A stretch of DNA of 64,000 nucleotides from Sphingopyxis sp. H053 (GCF_001468225.1 NZ_LNRU01000006.1:372001-436000), one strand, 5' to 3'. Positions 35,677 to 44,570 are shown, counted from the stretch's first letter. The notes: a model not told the origin generated them from the sequence alone. Translations and numbers: made by a program.

Positions 35677-36459
35677 TTATGTTGCGGCCAGCGTCTGCAA
35701 CAATGCCGCGCTCTCCGCATCCGCCGGAAAAAACGCCTCGATCGCCAGCTCGGACAATGTGATATCCACCGGCGTTCCGAAGATCGTCACCGTCGACACA
35801 AAGCGAATTTGACCCATCGGCGTATCGAGGATCAGCGGCACCGCAATGCCGTTCGCCGCGCTGCGATGATGCTCGTCTTCCGCGGCGGGATAGCCAGCCA
35901 GCTCGTCGCGCAACGCAATCAGCCCGGCGTCGGCGCTCGCATCGATCTGATGATCGAGCCGTTCGAGAAGATGCGCGCGCCATTCGTCCCGATTGACGAT
36001 ATGCGGTGCCAGCCCCTCGGGGTGCAGCGCGATCCGGAGCACGTTGACGGGTGGTTCGAACAGATGCAGCGCCGCGAGCCCCGCGAGGATTTCGACGGCA
36101 CTATTCGCCGCAATCATGTTCCAGTGCCGGTCGACCGCGAGCGCAGGGTAGGGCTCGTGCCCCTTCAGCACATGCTCGACGATCGCGCGCATCCCGGCCA
36201 TTTCGGGGCTGTCGAGCGCCCGCTCCTGATAGTCGGGGGCATAACCCGCCGCGAGCAGCATCGCGTTGCGCGCGCGGTGCGGCACGTCGAGGCAGTCGGC
36301 GATCCGCTGCAACATCTGTGCGCTCGGCTTCGACCGCCCCGTCTCGATAAAGCTCAGATGCCGCGTCGAAATCTCGGTATCGAGCGCGAGGTCCATCTGG
36401 CTCATCCGGCGGCGGGTGCGCCATTCGCGCAATTGCTCGCCCAGCGTCGCGACTTGCAT
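35677..36459 (-). CDS. XRE-family regulator with MmyB-like ligand-binding domain
   Basis: A 260-residue regulator. An N-terminal helix-turn-helix (LREWRTRRRMSQMDLALD, then STRHLSFIETGRSKPS) is followed by an MmyB-like PAS-related domain (YPALAVDRHWNMIAANSA), which in other members binds fatty-acid-like ligands. It is divergent from a small membrane-protein gene and may regulate that gene and itself. The start at 36459 has GGAGACGAT upstream; the frame stays open further upstream but without such a signal. Confidence 0.86.
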   Translation of the reverse strand: MQVATLGEQLREWRTRRRMSQMDLALDTEISTRHLSFIETGRSKPSAQMLQRIADCLDVPHRARNAMLLAAGYAPDYQERALDSPEMAGMRAIVEHVLKGHEPYPALAVDRHWNMIAANSAVEILAGLAALHLFEPPVNVLRIALHPEGLAPHIVNRDEWRAHLLERLDHQIDASADAGLIALRDELAGYPAAEDEHHRSAANGIAVPLILDTPMGQIRFVSTVTIFGTPVDITLSELAIEAFFPADAESAALLQTLAAT

Positions 36460-36576
36460 GATCGTCTCCTTCGTCCGGAGAGCTATACCTCCGCCTTCCT
36501 GTTTTCCATTACCTCCGGCGTAATCGACGCCATTCACTTTCGAGTCCAGTTTGAGGAGGTCGAAAGGAGAACCCAA

Positions 36577-36966
36577 ATGTCGATCCTCAACCTGAAGAAC
36601 ATCCTCGTCGCCGACGCCATCACCTGCGGAGGCGTTTTTGCCATCGGCCTCTTCGCCGCCGCGCCGGTCGGTGCGCTGCTCGGGCTGCCCGCAAATATCG
36701 TCGCGATCGGCGGCTGGATCTGCCTCGCCGCCGCGCTACTGATGATCGTCGCCGCGCGGCAGGCGGTGCCCAATCCGGCGCTGGTCAAGCTGATCGCAAT
36801 CGGCAATCTCGGCTGGGTCGCGGCGAGTTTCGCGGTCGTCGCGACCTTTGCCGCGCAGATGACCGGCCTCGGCATCGCGGTCGTCGTGGCGCAAGCCTTC
36901 GGCGTGCTCGGCTTTGCTATCCTTGAATGGAAAGACGCGGGCGCGCCGCGCAGCCTCGTCGTCTAA
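36577..36966 (+). CDS. Small four-helix membrane protein of unknown function
   Basis: A 129-residue hydrophobic protein with four predicted membrane segments (starting about residues 9, 42, 71 and 98), few charges and a short polar tail. AAGGAGA precedes the ATG at 36577. It is divergent from the XRE/MmyB regulator, an arrangement often seen for a regulator and its target. Its 3' end overlaps the convergent stress-protein gene by 4 bp. I cannot name a family. Confidence 0.7.
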   Translation: MSILNLKNILVADAITCGGVFAIGLFAAAPVGALLGLPANIVAIGGWICLAAALLMIVAARQAVPNPALVKLIAIGNLGWVAASFAVVATFAAQMTGLGIAVVVAQAFGVLGFAILEWKDAGAPRSLVV

Positions 36967-37418
36967 CTCAACGCATCGAGCCGGGCGATATCGATCCCGC
37001 CCGGTACCAGCATCACCGGACAGGGAAGCGTCCCCGCATCCTGTCCGGTGAAATGCGCGACCAGCGGCCCCGGCGCGCCGCTCGCTGCCGTCGCGAGCAC
37101 CAGCGCCGCGATCTCGTCGCTCGCACCGATCACTTCGCGCACCACTTCGGCGGGCTTGCCCGACTTCACCATGATCTGCGGCGTGACGCCCGCTTCCTGC
37201 ACCACCGCATCGGCGGCAGCGGCCACCAGTTCCTCGGCATGTTCGCGCGCCTCGGCCTCGATCGTCGCCTGGACGCCCCCGAACGCGACGAAATCCTGCG
37301 GCGGAATAATCGCCAGCACCATCACGCCGCCGCCCGTCCGCGCCGCGCGGCGCGCGGCAAAGCGCAGCGCCAGCGTCGCCTCCGGGCTGTTGTCGATCAC
37401 CACCAGATATGTCCGCAT
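36963..37418 (-). CDS. Universal stress protein (UspA family)
   Basis: A 151-residue single-domain protein. The N-terminal strand MRTYLVVIDNSPEATLALRFA and a later HAEELV segment fit the family. The ATP-binding loop G-x2-G-x9-G-S/T is not clear: the C terminus has ATAASGAPGPLVAHFTGQD, so nucleotide binding is uncertain. The ATG at 37418 follows a GC-rich leader; a much longer open frame upstream is an artefact of base composition. Confidence 0.8.
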   Translation of the reverse strand: MRTYLVVIDNSPEATLALRFAARRAARTGGGVMVLAIIPPQDFVAFGGVQATIEAEAREHAEELVAAAADAVVQEAGVTPQIMVKSGKPAEVVREVIGASDEIAALVLATAASGAPGPLVAHFTGQDAGTLPCPVMLVPGGIDIARLDALS

Positions 37419-37578
37419 CGCCCCGACCCCTCGTGTTTTTGCTTGGGGCGAAGAGTGCGTCACATTCGTATGAAACGCAAGTTGGCCCGCTAGACCTTGA
37501 CCGATGCAAGGCTTATGGCGAGGAAGAATCCGTAGCGGCAGGCCCACGCCTGCAAGACTGACAGGGACAAGCCTGAAT

Positions 37579-38913
37579 ATGCCAATCGAACTCAAAATGC
37601 CCGCTCTCTCGCCGACGATGGAGGAGGGCACCCTTGCCAAATGGCTGGTCAAGGAAGGCGATACGGTCAAATCGGGCGACCTGCTCGCCGAAATCGAGAC
37701 CGACAAGGCGACGATGGAGTTCGAAGCGATCGACGAAGGCGTCGTCAGCCAGATTCTCGTCGCCGAAGGCACCGACAATGTGAAGGTCGGCACGGTGATC
37801 GCGGTGATCGCGGGCGAGGGTGAAGATGCCGGGAGCGCGAAGGCCGCACCGGCACCGGCACCAGCTCCCGCAGCTGAACCGAAGACCGAAGCGCCTGCTC
37901 CGGCCAAAGACGTCGCCCCAGCGCAAGCTGGGGCCGCTCCCGCGAGTGCGCCGACGCCAGCGGTCCCAGCTTCCGCTGGGACGACGAAAGATGGCGAGCG
38001 CATCAAGGCCAGCCCGCTCGCGAAGCGTCTCGCGGCCGAGCGCGGAATCGACCTCTCGACCGTTACCGGCACCGGCCCCGGCGGCCGCATCGTCAAGGAC
38101 GACCTCGACGGCGCATCGGTTGGCACGCCCGCAGCACCCGCTGCGACGCCGAGCGCGGCTGCTCCCGCCGCCGCCGCTCCGGCAGCGGCTCCCGCAACCG
38201 CCGGCGCCATCCCCGATTTCGGCATCCCGCACGAGGATGAGAAGCTCAGCGGCATGCGCAAGACGATCGCGCGCCGCCTGACCGAGTCGATGCAGCAATC
38301 GCCGCACATCTACCTCACCGTCGACATCCGCCTCGACGCGCTGCTCAAGCTCCGCGGCGAACTCAACGCCAGCCTCGAAAGCCGCGGCGTCAAGCTCAGC
38401 GTCAACGACATGCTGATCAAGGCGCTCGCGGTCGCGCTCGAACGCGTCCCCGCGTGCAACGTCAGCTTCGGCGGCGACGTGATGCGCCAGTATAAGCGCG
38501 CCGACATCTCGGTCGCGGTCAGCATTCCGGGCGGCCTGATCACCCCGATCATCACCGACGCCGGCGGCAAGTCGATGTCGAAAATCTCGACCGAAATGTC
38601 CGAGCTCGCGGCGAAGGCGAAGGAAGGCAAGCTCCAGCCCAACGAATATCAGGGCGGCACCGCCTCGATCTCGAACATGGGCATGATGGGGATCAAGCAG
38701 TTCACCGCGGTGATCAACCCGCCGCAGGGCATGATCATGGCGATCGGCGCGGGCGAGAAGCGGCCCTACATCGTCGACGACGCGCTCGCGATCGCCACCG
38801 TCATGTCGGCGACCGGCAGCTTCGACCACCGCGCGATCGACGGCGCCGACGGCGCGCTGTTGATGAAGACCTTCAAGGAACTGGTGGAGAACCCGCTGGG
38901 GCTGGTGGCGTGA
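37579..38913 (+). CDS. pdhC: Pyruvate dehydrogenase complex E2 (dihydrolipoamide acetyltransferase), with in-frame repeat element in the linker
   Basis: A 444-residue E2 subunit. The lipoyl domain (residues 1-80) has the lipoylated Lys in [12 protein letters not shown], and the peripheral subunit-binding domain is [17 protein letters not shown]...GGRIVKDDL. The C-terminal catalytic domain contains [14 protein letters not shown]. The [18 protein letters not shown] start indicates pyruvate rather than 2-oxoglutarate specificity. In the Ala/Pro linker, residues about 111-136 (APAQAGAAP...VPASAGTT) come from a palindromic repeat. E1 genes are not in the window; the E3 gene follows after a DUF559 gene. 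Confidence 0.94.
   Translation: MPIELKMPALSPTMEEGTLAKWLVKEGDTVKSGDLLAEIETDKATMEFEAIDEGVVSQILVAEGTDNVKVGTVIAVIAGEGEDAGSAKAAPAPAPAPAAEPKTEAPAPAKDVAPAQAGAAPASAPTPAVPASAGTTKDGERIKASPLAKRLAAERGIDLSTVTGTGPGGRIVKDDLDGASVGTPAAPAATPSAAAPAAAAPAAAPATAGAIPDFGIPHEDEKLSGMRKTIARRLTESMQQSPHIYLTVDIRLDALLKLRGELNASLESRGVKLSVNDMLIKALAVALERVPACNVSFGGDVMRQYKRADISVAVSIPGGLITPIITDAGGKSMSKISTEMSELAAKAKEGKLQPNEYQGGTASISNMGMMGIKQFTAVINPPQGMIMAIGAGEKRPYIVDDALAIATVMSATGSFDHRAIDGADGALLMKTFKELVENPLGLVA
37910..37986. repeat. Palindromic repeat element inside the E2 linker coding sequence
   Basis: About 77 bp beginning ACGTCGCCCCAGCGCAAGCT and ending CAGCTTCCGCTGGGACGACG. It contains the hairpins GCCCCAGCGCAAGCTGGGGC and TCCCAGCTTCCGCTGGGA, plus the central GACGCCAGCG, all shared with the rnr element at 34396-34470. 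It codes in frame for Ala/Pro-rich sequence within an already flexible linker. Confidence 0.85.
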
Positions 38914-38979
38914 TCAACCCCTCTCCCTTCAAGGGAGAGGGAGGGGCCCGCGCGCGCAAGCGCGTGGGAGGGTGAGGGT
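38913..38979. repeat. Left inverted repeat of the DUF559 unit
   Basis: 67 bp starting at the last base of the E2 stop codon and ending one base before the DUF559 start codon. It contains the hairpin CCCCTCTCCCTTCAAGGGAGAGG, given here as two arms (CCCCTCTCCCTT and AAGGGAGAGG), a GC-rich hairpin, and the tail GGGAGGGTGAGGG, which doubles as the Shine-Dalgarno sequence. It is the reverse complement, with a few changes, of 39323-39387. Confidence 0.8.
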
Positions 38980-39408
38980 ATGACGGCAGGCTATTCACAG
39001 CTGACGCTGGAACGCGCCAAGGCGCTGCGCCGTTCACTGACCGAACAGGAACGGAAATTATGGGGCGCACTTCGCGATCGGCGGCTAGGCGGTTTCAAAT
39101 TTCGCAAACAACAGCCTATCGGCCCCTTCATCGCCGATTTCGTCTGTCAGGAGCAACGCCTGATCGTTGAGGTTGACGGATCGCAACACGCCTCCTCCGA
39201 AACCGACGTCCAGCGCGACGGCTATTTGAAGGGCAAGGGCTATCGCGTTCTGCGAGTCTGGAACAATGATGTGACTGGAAATTTGTCGGGAGTTTTGACG
39301 GCGGTTCTTGCCGCGCTTTCGGCCCCTCACCCTCCCATTGCTGCGCAATGGGCCCCTCCCTCTCCCTTGAAGGGAGAGGGGATTGATAATGGAGCAGATT
39401 TTGGCTGA
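38980..39408 (+). CDS. DUF559 (Vsr/endonuclease-like) protein
   Basis: A 142-residue protein of the DUF559 family, related to very-short-patch-repair nucleases (PD-(D/E)xK fold). Motifs seen are ERAKALRRSLTEQERKLW, the core GFKFRKQQPIGPFIADFVC and IVEVDGSQH, and KGYRVLRVWNNDV. Residues from about 115 onward (PHPPIAAQWAPPSPLKGEG) are translated from the right repeat and are not part of the domain. The ATG directly follows the left repeat. The gene separates the E2 and E3 genes and overlaps the E3 start by about 20 bp. Cellular role unknown. Confidence 0.85.
   Translation: MTAGYSQLTLERAKALRRSLTEQERKLWGALRDRRLGGFKFRKQQPIGPFIADFVCQEQRLIVEVDGSQHASSETDVQRDGYLKGKGYRVLRVWNNDVTGNLSGVLTAVLAALSAPHPPIAAQWAPPSPLKGEGIDNGADFG
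39323..39387. repeat. Right inverted repeat of the DUF559 unit
   Basis: 65 bp. It starts CCCCTCACCCTCCCA, has a central hairpin CATTGCTGCGCAATG, then CCCCTCCCTCTCCC, a hairpin partner AAGGGAGAGGGG, and ends ATTGAT. It matches the reverse complement of the left repeat except for the central loop. It overlaps the DUF559 3' coding end and supplies GGGAGAGGGG upstream of the E3 start. Confidence 0.8.
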
Positions 39409-40798
39409 TACCAACTACGACCTCATCGTCCTCGGCTCGGGGCCCGGCGGCTATGTCGCGGCGATCCGCGCGGCTCAATTGGGCCTGAAGACCGCGATCG
39501 TCGAGCGCGAGAATCTTGGTGGTATCTGCCTCAACTGGGGCTGCATTCCGACCAAGGCGCTGCTGCGCTCGGCAGAAATCTATCATTATATGCAGCATGC
39601 CGGCGACTATGGCCTCGTCGCCGCGCAGATCAGCGCCGACATCGATGCGGTCGTGAAGCGCAGCCGCGGGGTCGCGAAGCAGCTGAGCCAGGGCGTCGCC
39701 TTCCTGATGAAGAAGCACAAGATCACCGTCCATATGGGCGAGGGCAAGCTGACCGCGCCGGGCAAGCTCGAGGTAAAGGGCGAGAAGGGCACCGAAACCC
39801 TCACCGCGAAGAATATCATCGTCGCAACCGGCGCCCGCGCCCGCGACCTGCCGTTCGCGCCCGCCGACGGCAAGCGCATCTGGACCTATCGCCACGCGCT
39901 CGTCCCGCCCGAAATGCCCAAGAAATTGCTCGTCATCGGATCGGGTGCGATCGGAATCGAATTTGCGAGCTTCTACAGCGACATGGGCGTCGATGTGACC
40001 GTCGTCGAAATGCTCGACCGCCTCGTTCCCGTCGAGGACGCGGATGTCTCGGCCTTCCTCGAAAAATCGCTCAAGAAACAGGGCATGACGATCTTCACGG
40101 GCGCCGGAGTCGAGGAACTGAAGGCCACCGCGACCGGCGTCACCGCAAAGATCAAGACGAAGGACGGCAAGACCGAAAGCGCCGAATTCAGCCACGCGAT
40201 CGTCGCGATCGGCATCGTGCCGAACACCGAAAATATCGGGCTCGAAGCGCTCGGGGTGAAGACGACCAAGGGCCATATCGACACCGACGCGATGTGCCGC
40301 ACCAACGTCCCCGGCATCTGGGCGATCGGCGACGTCACCGCGCCGCCGTGGCTCGCGCACAAGGCGATGCACGAATCGGTGATTTCGGTCGAGGCGATCG
40401 CGGGCAACCATCCGCACGCGATGGACGTGCGCAACATCCCCGGCTGCACCTATTGCCGCCCGCAGATCGCGAGCGTCGGCCTGACCGAAGCGAAAGCCAA
40501 GGAACTCGGTTACGAGGTCAAGGCCGGCACCTTCCCGTTCATCGGCAATGGCAAGGCGATCGCGCTCGGCGAGTCCGAGGGCTTCACCAAGACCGTGTTC
40601 GACGCGAAGACCGGCGAATTGCTCGGCGCGCATATGATCGGCGCCGAGGTCACCGAGCTGATCCAGGGCTATACGATCGGCAAGACCGCCGAGCTGGTCG
40701 AGGATGATTTCATCGGCACCGTCTTCCCGCATCCGACGCTCAGCGAAACGATGCACGAGGGCGTGCTCGCGGCCTTCGGACGGCCGCTGCATATTTGA
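39389..40798 (+). CDS. lpd: Dihydrolipoamide dehydrogenase (E3)
   Basis: A 469-residue FAD disulfide reductase that reoxidises the lipoyl groups of E2. The FAD fold is VLGSGPGGYVAAI, the redox disulfide is in GGICLNWGCIPTK, the NAD fold is IGSGAIGIEFASFY, the FAD segment is WAIGDVTAPP, and the catalytic His/Glu pair is near FPHPTLSE. The ATG at 39389 lies just after the right repeat. A TTG at 39401, with GGAG six bases upstream, gives MADTNYDLIVLG, the usual E3 N terminus, and may be the original start. Confidence 0.94.
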   Translation: MEQILADTNYDLIVLGSGPGGYVAAIRAAQLGLKTAIVERENLGGICLNWGCIPTKALLRSAEIYHYMQHAGDYGLVAAQISADIDAVVKRSRGVAKQLSQGVAFLMKKHKITVHMGEGKLTAPGKLEVKGEKGTETLTAKNIIVATGARARDLPFAPADGKRIWTYRHALVPPEMPKKLLVIGSGAIGIEFASFYSDMGVDVTVVEMLDRLVPVEDADVSAFLEKSLKKQGMTIFTGAGVEELKATATGVTAKIKTKDGKTESAEFSHAIVAIGIVPNTENIGLEALGVKTTKGHIDTDAMCRTNVPGIWAIGDVTAPPWLAHKAMHESVISVEAIAGNHPHAMDVRNIPGCTYCRPQIASVGLTEAKAKELGYEVKAGTFPFIGNGKAIALGESEGFTKTVFDAKTGELLGAHMIGAEVTELIQGYTIGKTAELVEDDFIGTVFPHPTLSETMHEGVLAAFGRPLHI

Positions 40799-40812
40799 TC
40801 TCACAACATTCT

Positions 40813-40887
40813 CGTCACCCCCGCGAAGGCGGGGGTCCCGCTTTGCCAGCACGAGGAAGCGGGATTCCCGCCTTCGCGGGAATGACG
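40813..40887. repeat. Extragenic palindromic element with two hairpins
   Basis: 75 bp. It is bounded by CGTCA and TGACG, with hairpins CCCCCGCGAAGGCGGGGG and TTCCCGCCTTCGCGGGAA separated by about 30 bp. Its plan (boundary, hairpin, spacer, hairpin, boundary) and length match the two in-gene elements in rnr and the E2 gene. Confidence 0.82.
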
Positions 40888-40898
40888 AAGGGGGAGTT

Positions 40899-41522
40899 GT
40901 GAGCGTCGAGTCCTATCGCTTTCCGGCCATAGCGGTTGCGCTCCTTCTCGCCGTCATCCTGCTTGGCTTCGCGGTCGGCGGGGGATGGACGCAGGGCATC
41001 GACTGGCAAATCTCGCACAGCCTCGCGATCCGCGTCGACGAACGCGACCCCGCCTTCATATCCTTCATGCAATGGGCAAGCTGGGTCGGCGGCGGCACGC
41101 CGCGCTGGATCATCGTCATCCTGCTCTGCGGGCTCGTCTGGCATTGGTGCGGCCCGCGCTGCGCCATCGCACTCGGCGGCGCGTCGCTGCTCTCGAATCT
41201 CGCCTCCAGCCTGCTGAAGCTCGGCTTCGGCCGCGCGCGTCCCGACCTGATCGATCACCTCGACCATCAGACGAGCTATTCCTACCCCAGCGGCCACGCG
41301 ACGAGCGCCGCGACCGTTTACCTGCTCCTTGCCTGGCTCGCGCCGCCGCGCTGGCGCCCCTACGCCTGGACGCTCGCGGCCGCGATGATCATCCTCAATG
41401 GCTTCTCGCGGATCATGCTCGGCGTCCATTGGGCGAGCGACATCGCCGGCGGCACGATGCTCGGCACCGCCTTCGCGCTGCTTGGCGCCTGGTGGGTGGC
41501 AAGGCACAGGGCGGCCGCCTGA
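40899..41522 (+). CDS. PAP2-family phosphatase (undecaprenyl-pyrophosphate or phosphatidate phosphatase-like)
   Basis: A 207-residue membrane protein. The three PAP2 motifs are present: K-x6-R-P as KLGFGRARP, PSGH in YPSGHATSA, and SR-x5-H-x3-D as SRIMLGVHWASD. At least five membrane segments are visible. I chose the GTG at 40899 with GGGGG upstream; the frame continues upstream through the palindromic repeat without another credible start. The substrate could be undecaprenyl pyrophosphate or a lipid phosphate. Confidence 0.88.
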   Translation: MSVESYRFPAIAVALLLAVILLGFAVGGGWTQGIDWQISHSLAIRVDERDPAFISFMQWASWVGGGTPRWIIVILLCGLVWHWCGPRCAIALGGASLLSNLASSLLKLGFGRARPDLIDHLDHQTSYSYPSGHATSAATVYLLLAWLAPPRWRPYAWTLAAAMIILNGFSRIMLGVHWASDIAGGTMLGTAFALLGAWWVARHRAAA

Positions 41523-41595
41523 CGCATTTTCCGCTGTCCTATTTTGCGGCGGTTTGCCATCTAGTTTGCGGGCACCAACAACAGGCGGGGTAAAC

Positions 41596-42930
41596 ATGCA
41601 ATCGCGAATGAAGTTAGGCAGTTTTCTGCGGGGAATCGCTTTGGGCTCGACGGCGCTTTTTGCCGCGTCAATCGCCCCTGCAAAGGCACAGGACGCGCCC
41701 GGCCAGACCGTCATCACCGCCGCGCGATACCTCGACGTGCTGACCGGCAAGACGGTCGAATACCCCGCGATCTTCGTCGGCGCCGACGGCCGCATCACGA
41801 ACATCGCCGACGCGCGCACCGTCCGCTGGGGATCGAACGTCAAACATATCGACCTTGGCGACAAGACGCTCGTCCCGGGCCTTATCGACATGCACGTCCA
41901 TCTCGACGGCCCTGCCGACATCGGCGGCTATCGCGGGCTCGAGTTCACCGACAGCTTCTGGGGCATGACCGCGGTCAAAAATGCGAACGACATGCTCGGC
42001 GCGGGCTTCACCACCGTGCGCAATGTCGGGTCGGACAACCGCAACGACATCGGGCTGAAGCAGGCGATCGACGCGGGCTATGCAACAGGGCCGCGCATCG
42101 TCCCTGCGGGCTACGCGCTCGGCGCGACCGGCGGGCATTGCGACAGCACCTTTCTGCCGCCCAGCCTCGAAAAGAAGGACGGCAAGGAAGAGGGGATCGG
42201 CGACACGCCCGAGGAACTGCGCTTTCAGGTTCGCCGCCAGCGCAAATATGGCGCCGAGGTGATCAAGGTTTGCGCCACCGGCGGGGTCTTTTCGCGCAAC
42301 ACCGAGCCCGGCCAGTTGCAGGTTTCCGAAAAGGAGCTCGCCGCGATCGCCGACGAAGCGCATCAATGGGGCCTTCGCGTCGCCGCGCACGCGCATGGTG
42401 CCTCGGGCATCCGCGCCGCGATCGCCGCGGGCATCGACACGATCGAGCATGTCAGCCTCGTCGACGACGAAGGCATCCGCATGGCGCTCGCGCGCAAGCA
42501 GCCGGTGTGGTTCTCGATGGACATCTACAACACCGAATATACGCAGGCCGAAGGCGCGAAGAATGGTGTGCTCGAGGATAACCTGCGCAAGGACCGCGAA
42601 GTCGCCCAGATCCAGCGCGACAATTTCCGCAAGGCGGTGAAGGCCGGCGTGCGCATGGTGTTCGGTTCCGATGCGGGCGTGATGCCGCACGGGCAGGTCG
42701 GGGGCCAGTTCCGCGTCATGGTCGAATATGGAATGACCCCGCTACAGGCGATCCAGGCCGCGACGAAGAACGCCGCCGAGGCGCTGGGCCGCGAGAAGGA
42801 TGTCGGCGCGATCGCGATCGGGCGCTACGCCGATATCGTCGCGGTCGATGGCAATCCGCTGACCGACGTGCGCCAGCTCGAAAGCGTCGACGCGGTGGTG
42901 AAGGGCGGGGTGCTCGTCAGGCGCAAATAG
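41596..42930 (+). CDS. Exported amidohydrolase (metal-dependent, Xaa-Pro/Xaa-Arg dipeptidase-like)
   Basis: A 444-residue amidohydrolase with an N-terminal signal (LRGIALGSTALFAASIAPAKA-QDA). Metal-site residues are visible as HVH in GLIDMHVHLD, the Lys in EVIKVCATGG, His in AAHAHGASG and TIEHVS, and Asp in FGSDAGVMPHG. The pattern resembles exported amidohydrolases of Caulobacter and Sphingomonas that cleave dipeptides; substrate prediction is tentative. ATG chosen from signal-peptide fit. Confidence 0.85.
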   Translation: MQSRMKLGSFLRGIALGSTALFAASIAPAKAQDAPGQTVITAARYLDVLTGKTVEYPAIFVGADGRITNIADARTVRWGSNVKHIDLGDKTLVPGLIDMHVHLDGPADIGGYRGLEFTDSFWGMTAVKNANDMLGAGFTTVRNVGSDNRNDIGLKQAIDAGYATGPRIVPAGYALGATGGHCDSTFLPPSLEKKDGKEEGIGDTPEELRFQVRRQRKYGAEVIKVCATGGVFSRNTEPGQLQVSEKELAAIADEAHQWGLRVAAHAHGASGIRAAIAAGIDTIEHVSLVDDEGIRMALARKQPVWFSMDIYNTEYTQAEGAKNGVLEDNLRKDREVAQIQRDNFRKAVKAGVRMVFGSDAGVMPHGQVGGQFRVMVEYGMTPLQAIQAATKNAAEALGREKDVGAIAIGRYADIVAVDGNPLTDVRQLESVDAVVKGGVLVRRK

Positions 42931-42933
42931 CCC

Positions 42934-43719
42934 CTACAGCACCAGCCGGTCGACGATCGCCTCGCGCATTTCGGGGGTGAAGTTCAGCACCGCCTCGGCA
43001 TAGGTCGGGATATCGCCATGGTCGCGCCGCACCGTGGCGAGCGCGGCGTCGAGATAGGCGGGGTTGACCGACATCAAAGCGCGGATCGCATCGTCGTGGA
43101 TTTCGGCGCCATAACGCGAGCGGATATGCGCCGCGCCCTGTGCGATGCGTTCCTCGATCTTGCCCGCGGTGTTGGTGAGGAGATAGTCTTGCATCAGGTC
43201 ATCTTCATGGACCCCGAGCAGTCGGTGGACGATCGCGACGGCAAAGCCGGTGCGGTCCTTGCCCGCAACGCAGTGGACAAGGCTCGGCGCGTCATATTCG
43301 GCGAGCGCCGCCAGATAGAGCCGCAGCGTCGCGACGAGCGCGGGGCGATAGGGCATGCCGGCATAGGTATCGATCATCCGCTCGCGCGCCGTCTCGACGT
43401 CGATCGTCCCGCCCGCCGCCTGCAGATGCGGAGCGAGGCCCGCGGTTACGCCGCCCGCGAACAGCACGCGCGCCGAGAAAGTCTCGGAGCGCCGGCACGG
43501 ATGCAACTCGCGCTCGTCATCGCCGCGCAGGTCGATCACCGTCTCGAGCCCCAGCGCATCGAGTGCGTCCAGATCATCGTCGGTCGCTGCCTCATGGTGC
43601 GCCGAGCGCCACAGCGTCCCGTCGCGCAGCCGCCCGCCGCCCTCGACGGCATAGCCGCCATAATCGCGGAAATTGTGGACGCCGGCCAGTGGCAGGACTC
43701 GCTCGGCAATCATCATCAT
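42934..43719 (-). CDS. Tyrosine-protein phosphatase (PF13350-type)
   Basis: A protein of about 260 residues with an FRDYGGY N-terminal motif and the active-site loop HCVAGKDRTG, where Cys is the nucleophile and Arg binds phosphate. This is the bacterial lipid/tyrosine phosphatase family related to LipA of Listeria. Three consecutive ATG codons start the gene: 43719 overlaps the upstream stop (ATGA), while 43713 has the best spacing from AGGAGA. It is co-transcribed with the enoyl-CoA hydratase gene. Confidence 0.87.
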   Translation of the reverse strand: MMMIAERVLPLAGVHNFRDYGGYAVEGGGRLRDGTLWRSAHHEAATDDDLDALDALGLETVIDLRGDDERELHPCRRSETFSARVLFAGGVTAGLAPHLQAAGGTIDVETARERMIDTYAGMPYRPALVATLRLYLAALAEYDAPSLVHCVAGKDRTGFAVAIVHRLLGVHEDDLMQDYLLTNTAGKIEERIAQGAAHIRSRYGAEIHDDAIRALMSVNPAYLDAALATVRRDHGDIPTYAEAVLNFTPEMREAIVDRLVL

Positions 43720-44519
43720 TCTCCTGTAAACACCGGGGGACGCTTTTCGACGAAGGCATTGATCGCCTCGCGGTTATCCGCGGTTTCGTGGACGATCGCC
43801 TGATAGGCTGCACTCAGTTCCAAAATATCGCTCATCCGGCTGTGCTGCGCCTCGCGCAGCAGGCGTTTCGTCAGACGCAGCGCGCGCGGCGGGTTGCAGA
43901 CGATCCGCTCGGCAATGGCGATTGCACGGTCGAGCAGTTCCGCATCGGGCACGACGTCCGTGACCAGACCATATTCCTTTGCCTGCACCGCGTCAAAGCG
44001 GTCCCCGGTCAGGAACAGCTCGGCGGCACGCGGATAGCCGAGTATCTTCTGGAGCAACCACGCCCCGCCGTCGCCGGGGACAATGCCGACCTTGATAAAG
44101 CTGCACGCGAATTTCGCGCTCTCCGCAGCGATGCGGATGTCGCAGGTGCAGGCCAGGTCGGCGCCAAGGCCGATCGCATGGCCGTTGACCGCGGCGATCA
44201 TCGGCACCTCGCAATCCATCAGCGCGCGGATTACCGCCTGCACGCCCTTGCGGTAATTGGCACGCGTGGAATCGGGCTGGTCGAGCACGCCGATGCCGGT
44301 GCGGTCCTGCATGCCTTTCAAATTCCCGCCGGCGCTGAACGCCTTGCCGCTGCCGGTCAGGATGATCGCGCTGACGCTGCGGTCGTCGCCGAGGGTGCGC
44401 AGCGTGTCGATGATGTCCTGGCAATCTTCGTGGGTGCCGATCGCATTCATGCTCTCGGGCTTGATCATCGTCAGGACCGCGATCTTGCCCCGCCGCTCGA
44501 CACTCAGAAATTCGCCCAT
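43716..44519 (-). CDS. Enoyl-CoA hydratase/isomerase family protein
   Basis: A 267-residue crotonase. The oxyanion-hole segments are SGSGKAFSAGGNLKGM and NGHAIGLGADLACTCDI. At the position of the second catalytic Glu the sequence is IVPGDGGAWLLQKILG, with Asp in place of the usual Glu (PxxGG), as in several isomerases and atypical crotonases. The ATG at 44519 is preferred; an in-frame TTG lies 6 bp upstream. Divergent from the acyl-CoA dehydrogenase pair, so it probably belongs to the same catabolic island. Confidence 0.88.
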   Translation of the reverse strand: MGEFLSVERRGKIAVLTMIKPESMNAIGTHEDCQDIIDTLRTLGDDRSVSAIILTGSGKAFSAGGNLKGMQDRTGIGVLDQPDSTRANYRKGVQAVIRALMDCEVPMIAAVNGHAIGLGADLACTCDIRIAAESAKFACSFIKVGIVPGDGGAWLLQKILGYPRAAELFLTGDRFDAVQAKEYGLVTDVVPDAELLDRAIAIAERIVCNPPRALRLTKRLLREAQHSRMSDILELSAAYQAIVHETADNREAINAFVEKRPPVFTGE

Positions 44520-44570
44520 CTTCAATTATCCTTTGCTGACTAACCAAAGCTATTGCATGGCTGGTGCGAC

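Noticed and set aside
37430-37578. Promoter or riboswitch upstream of the E2 gene
   Set aside because: About 160 bp without a recognisable aptamer, conserved box or clear -35/-10 pair.
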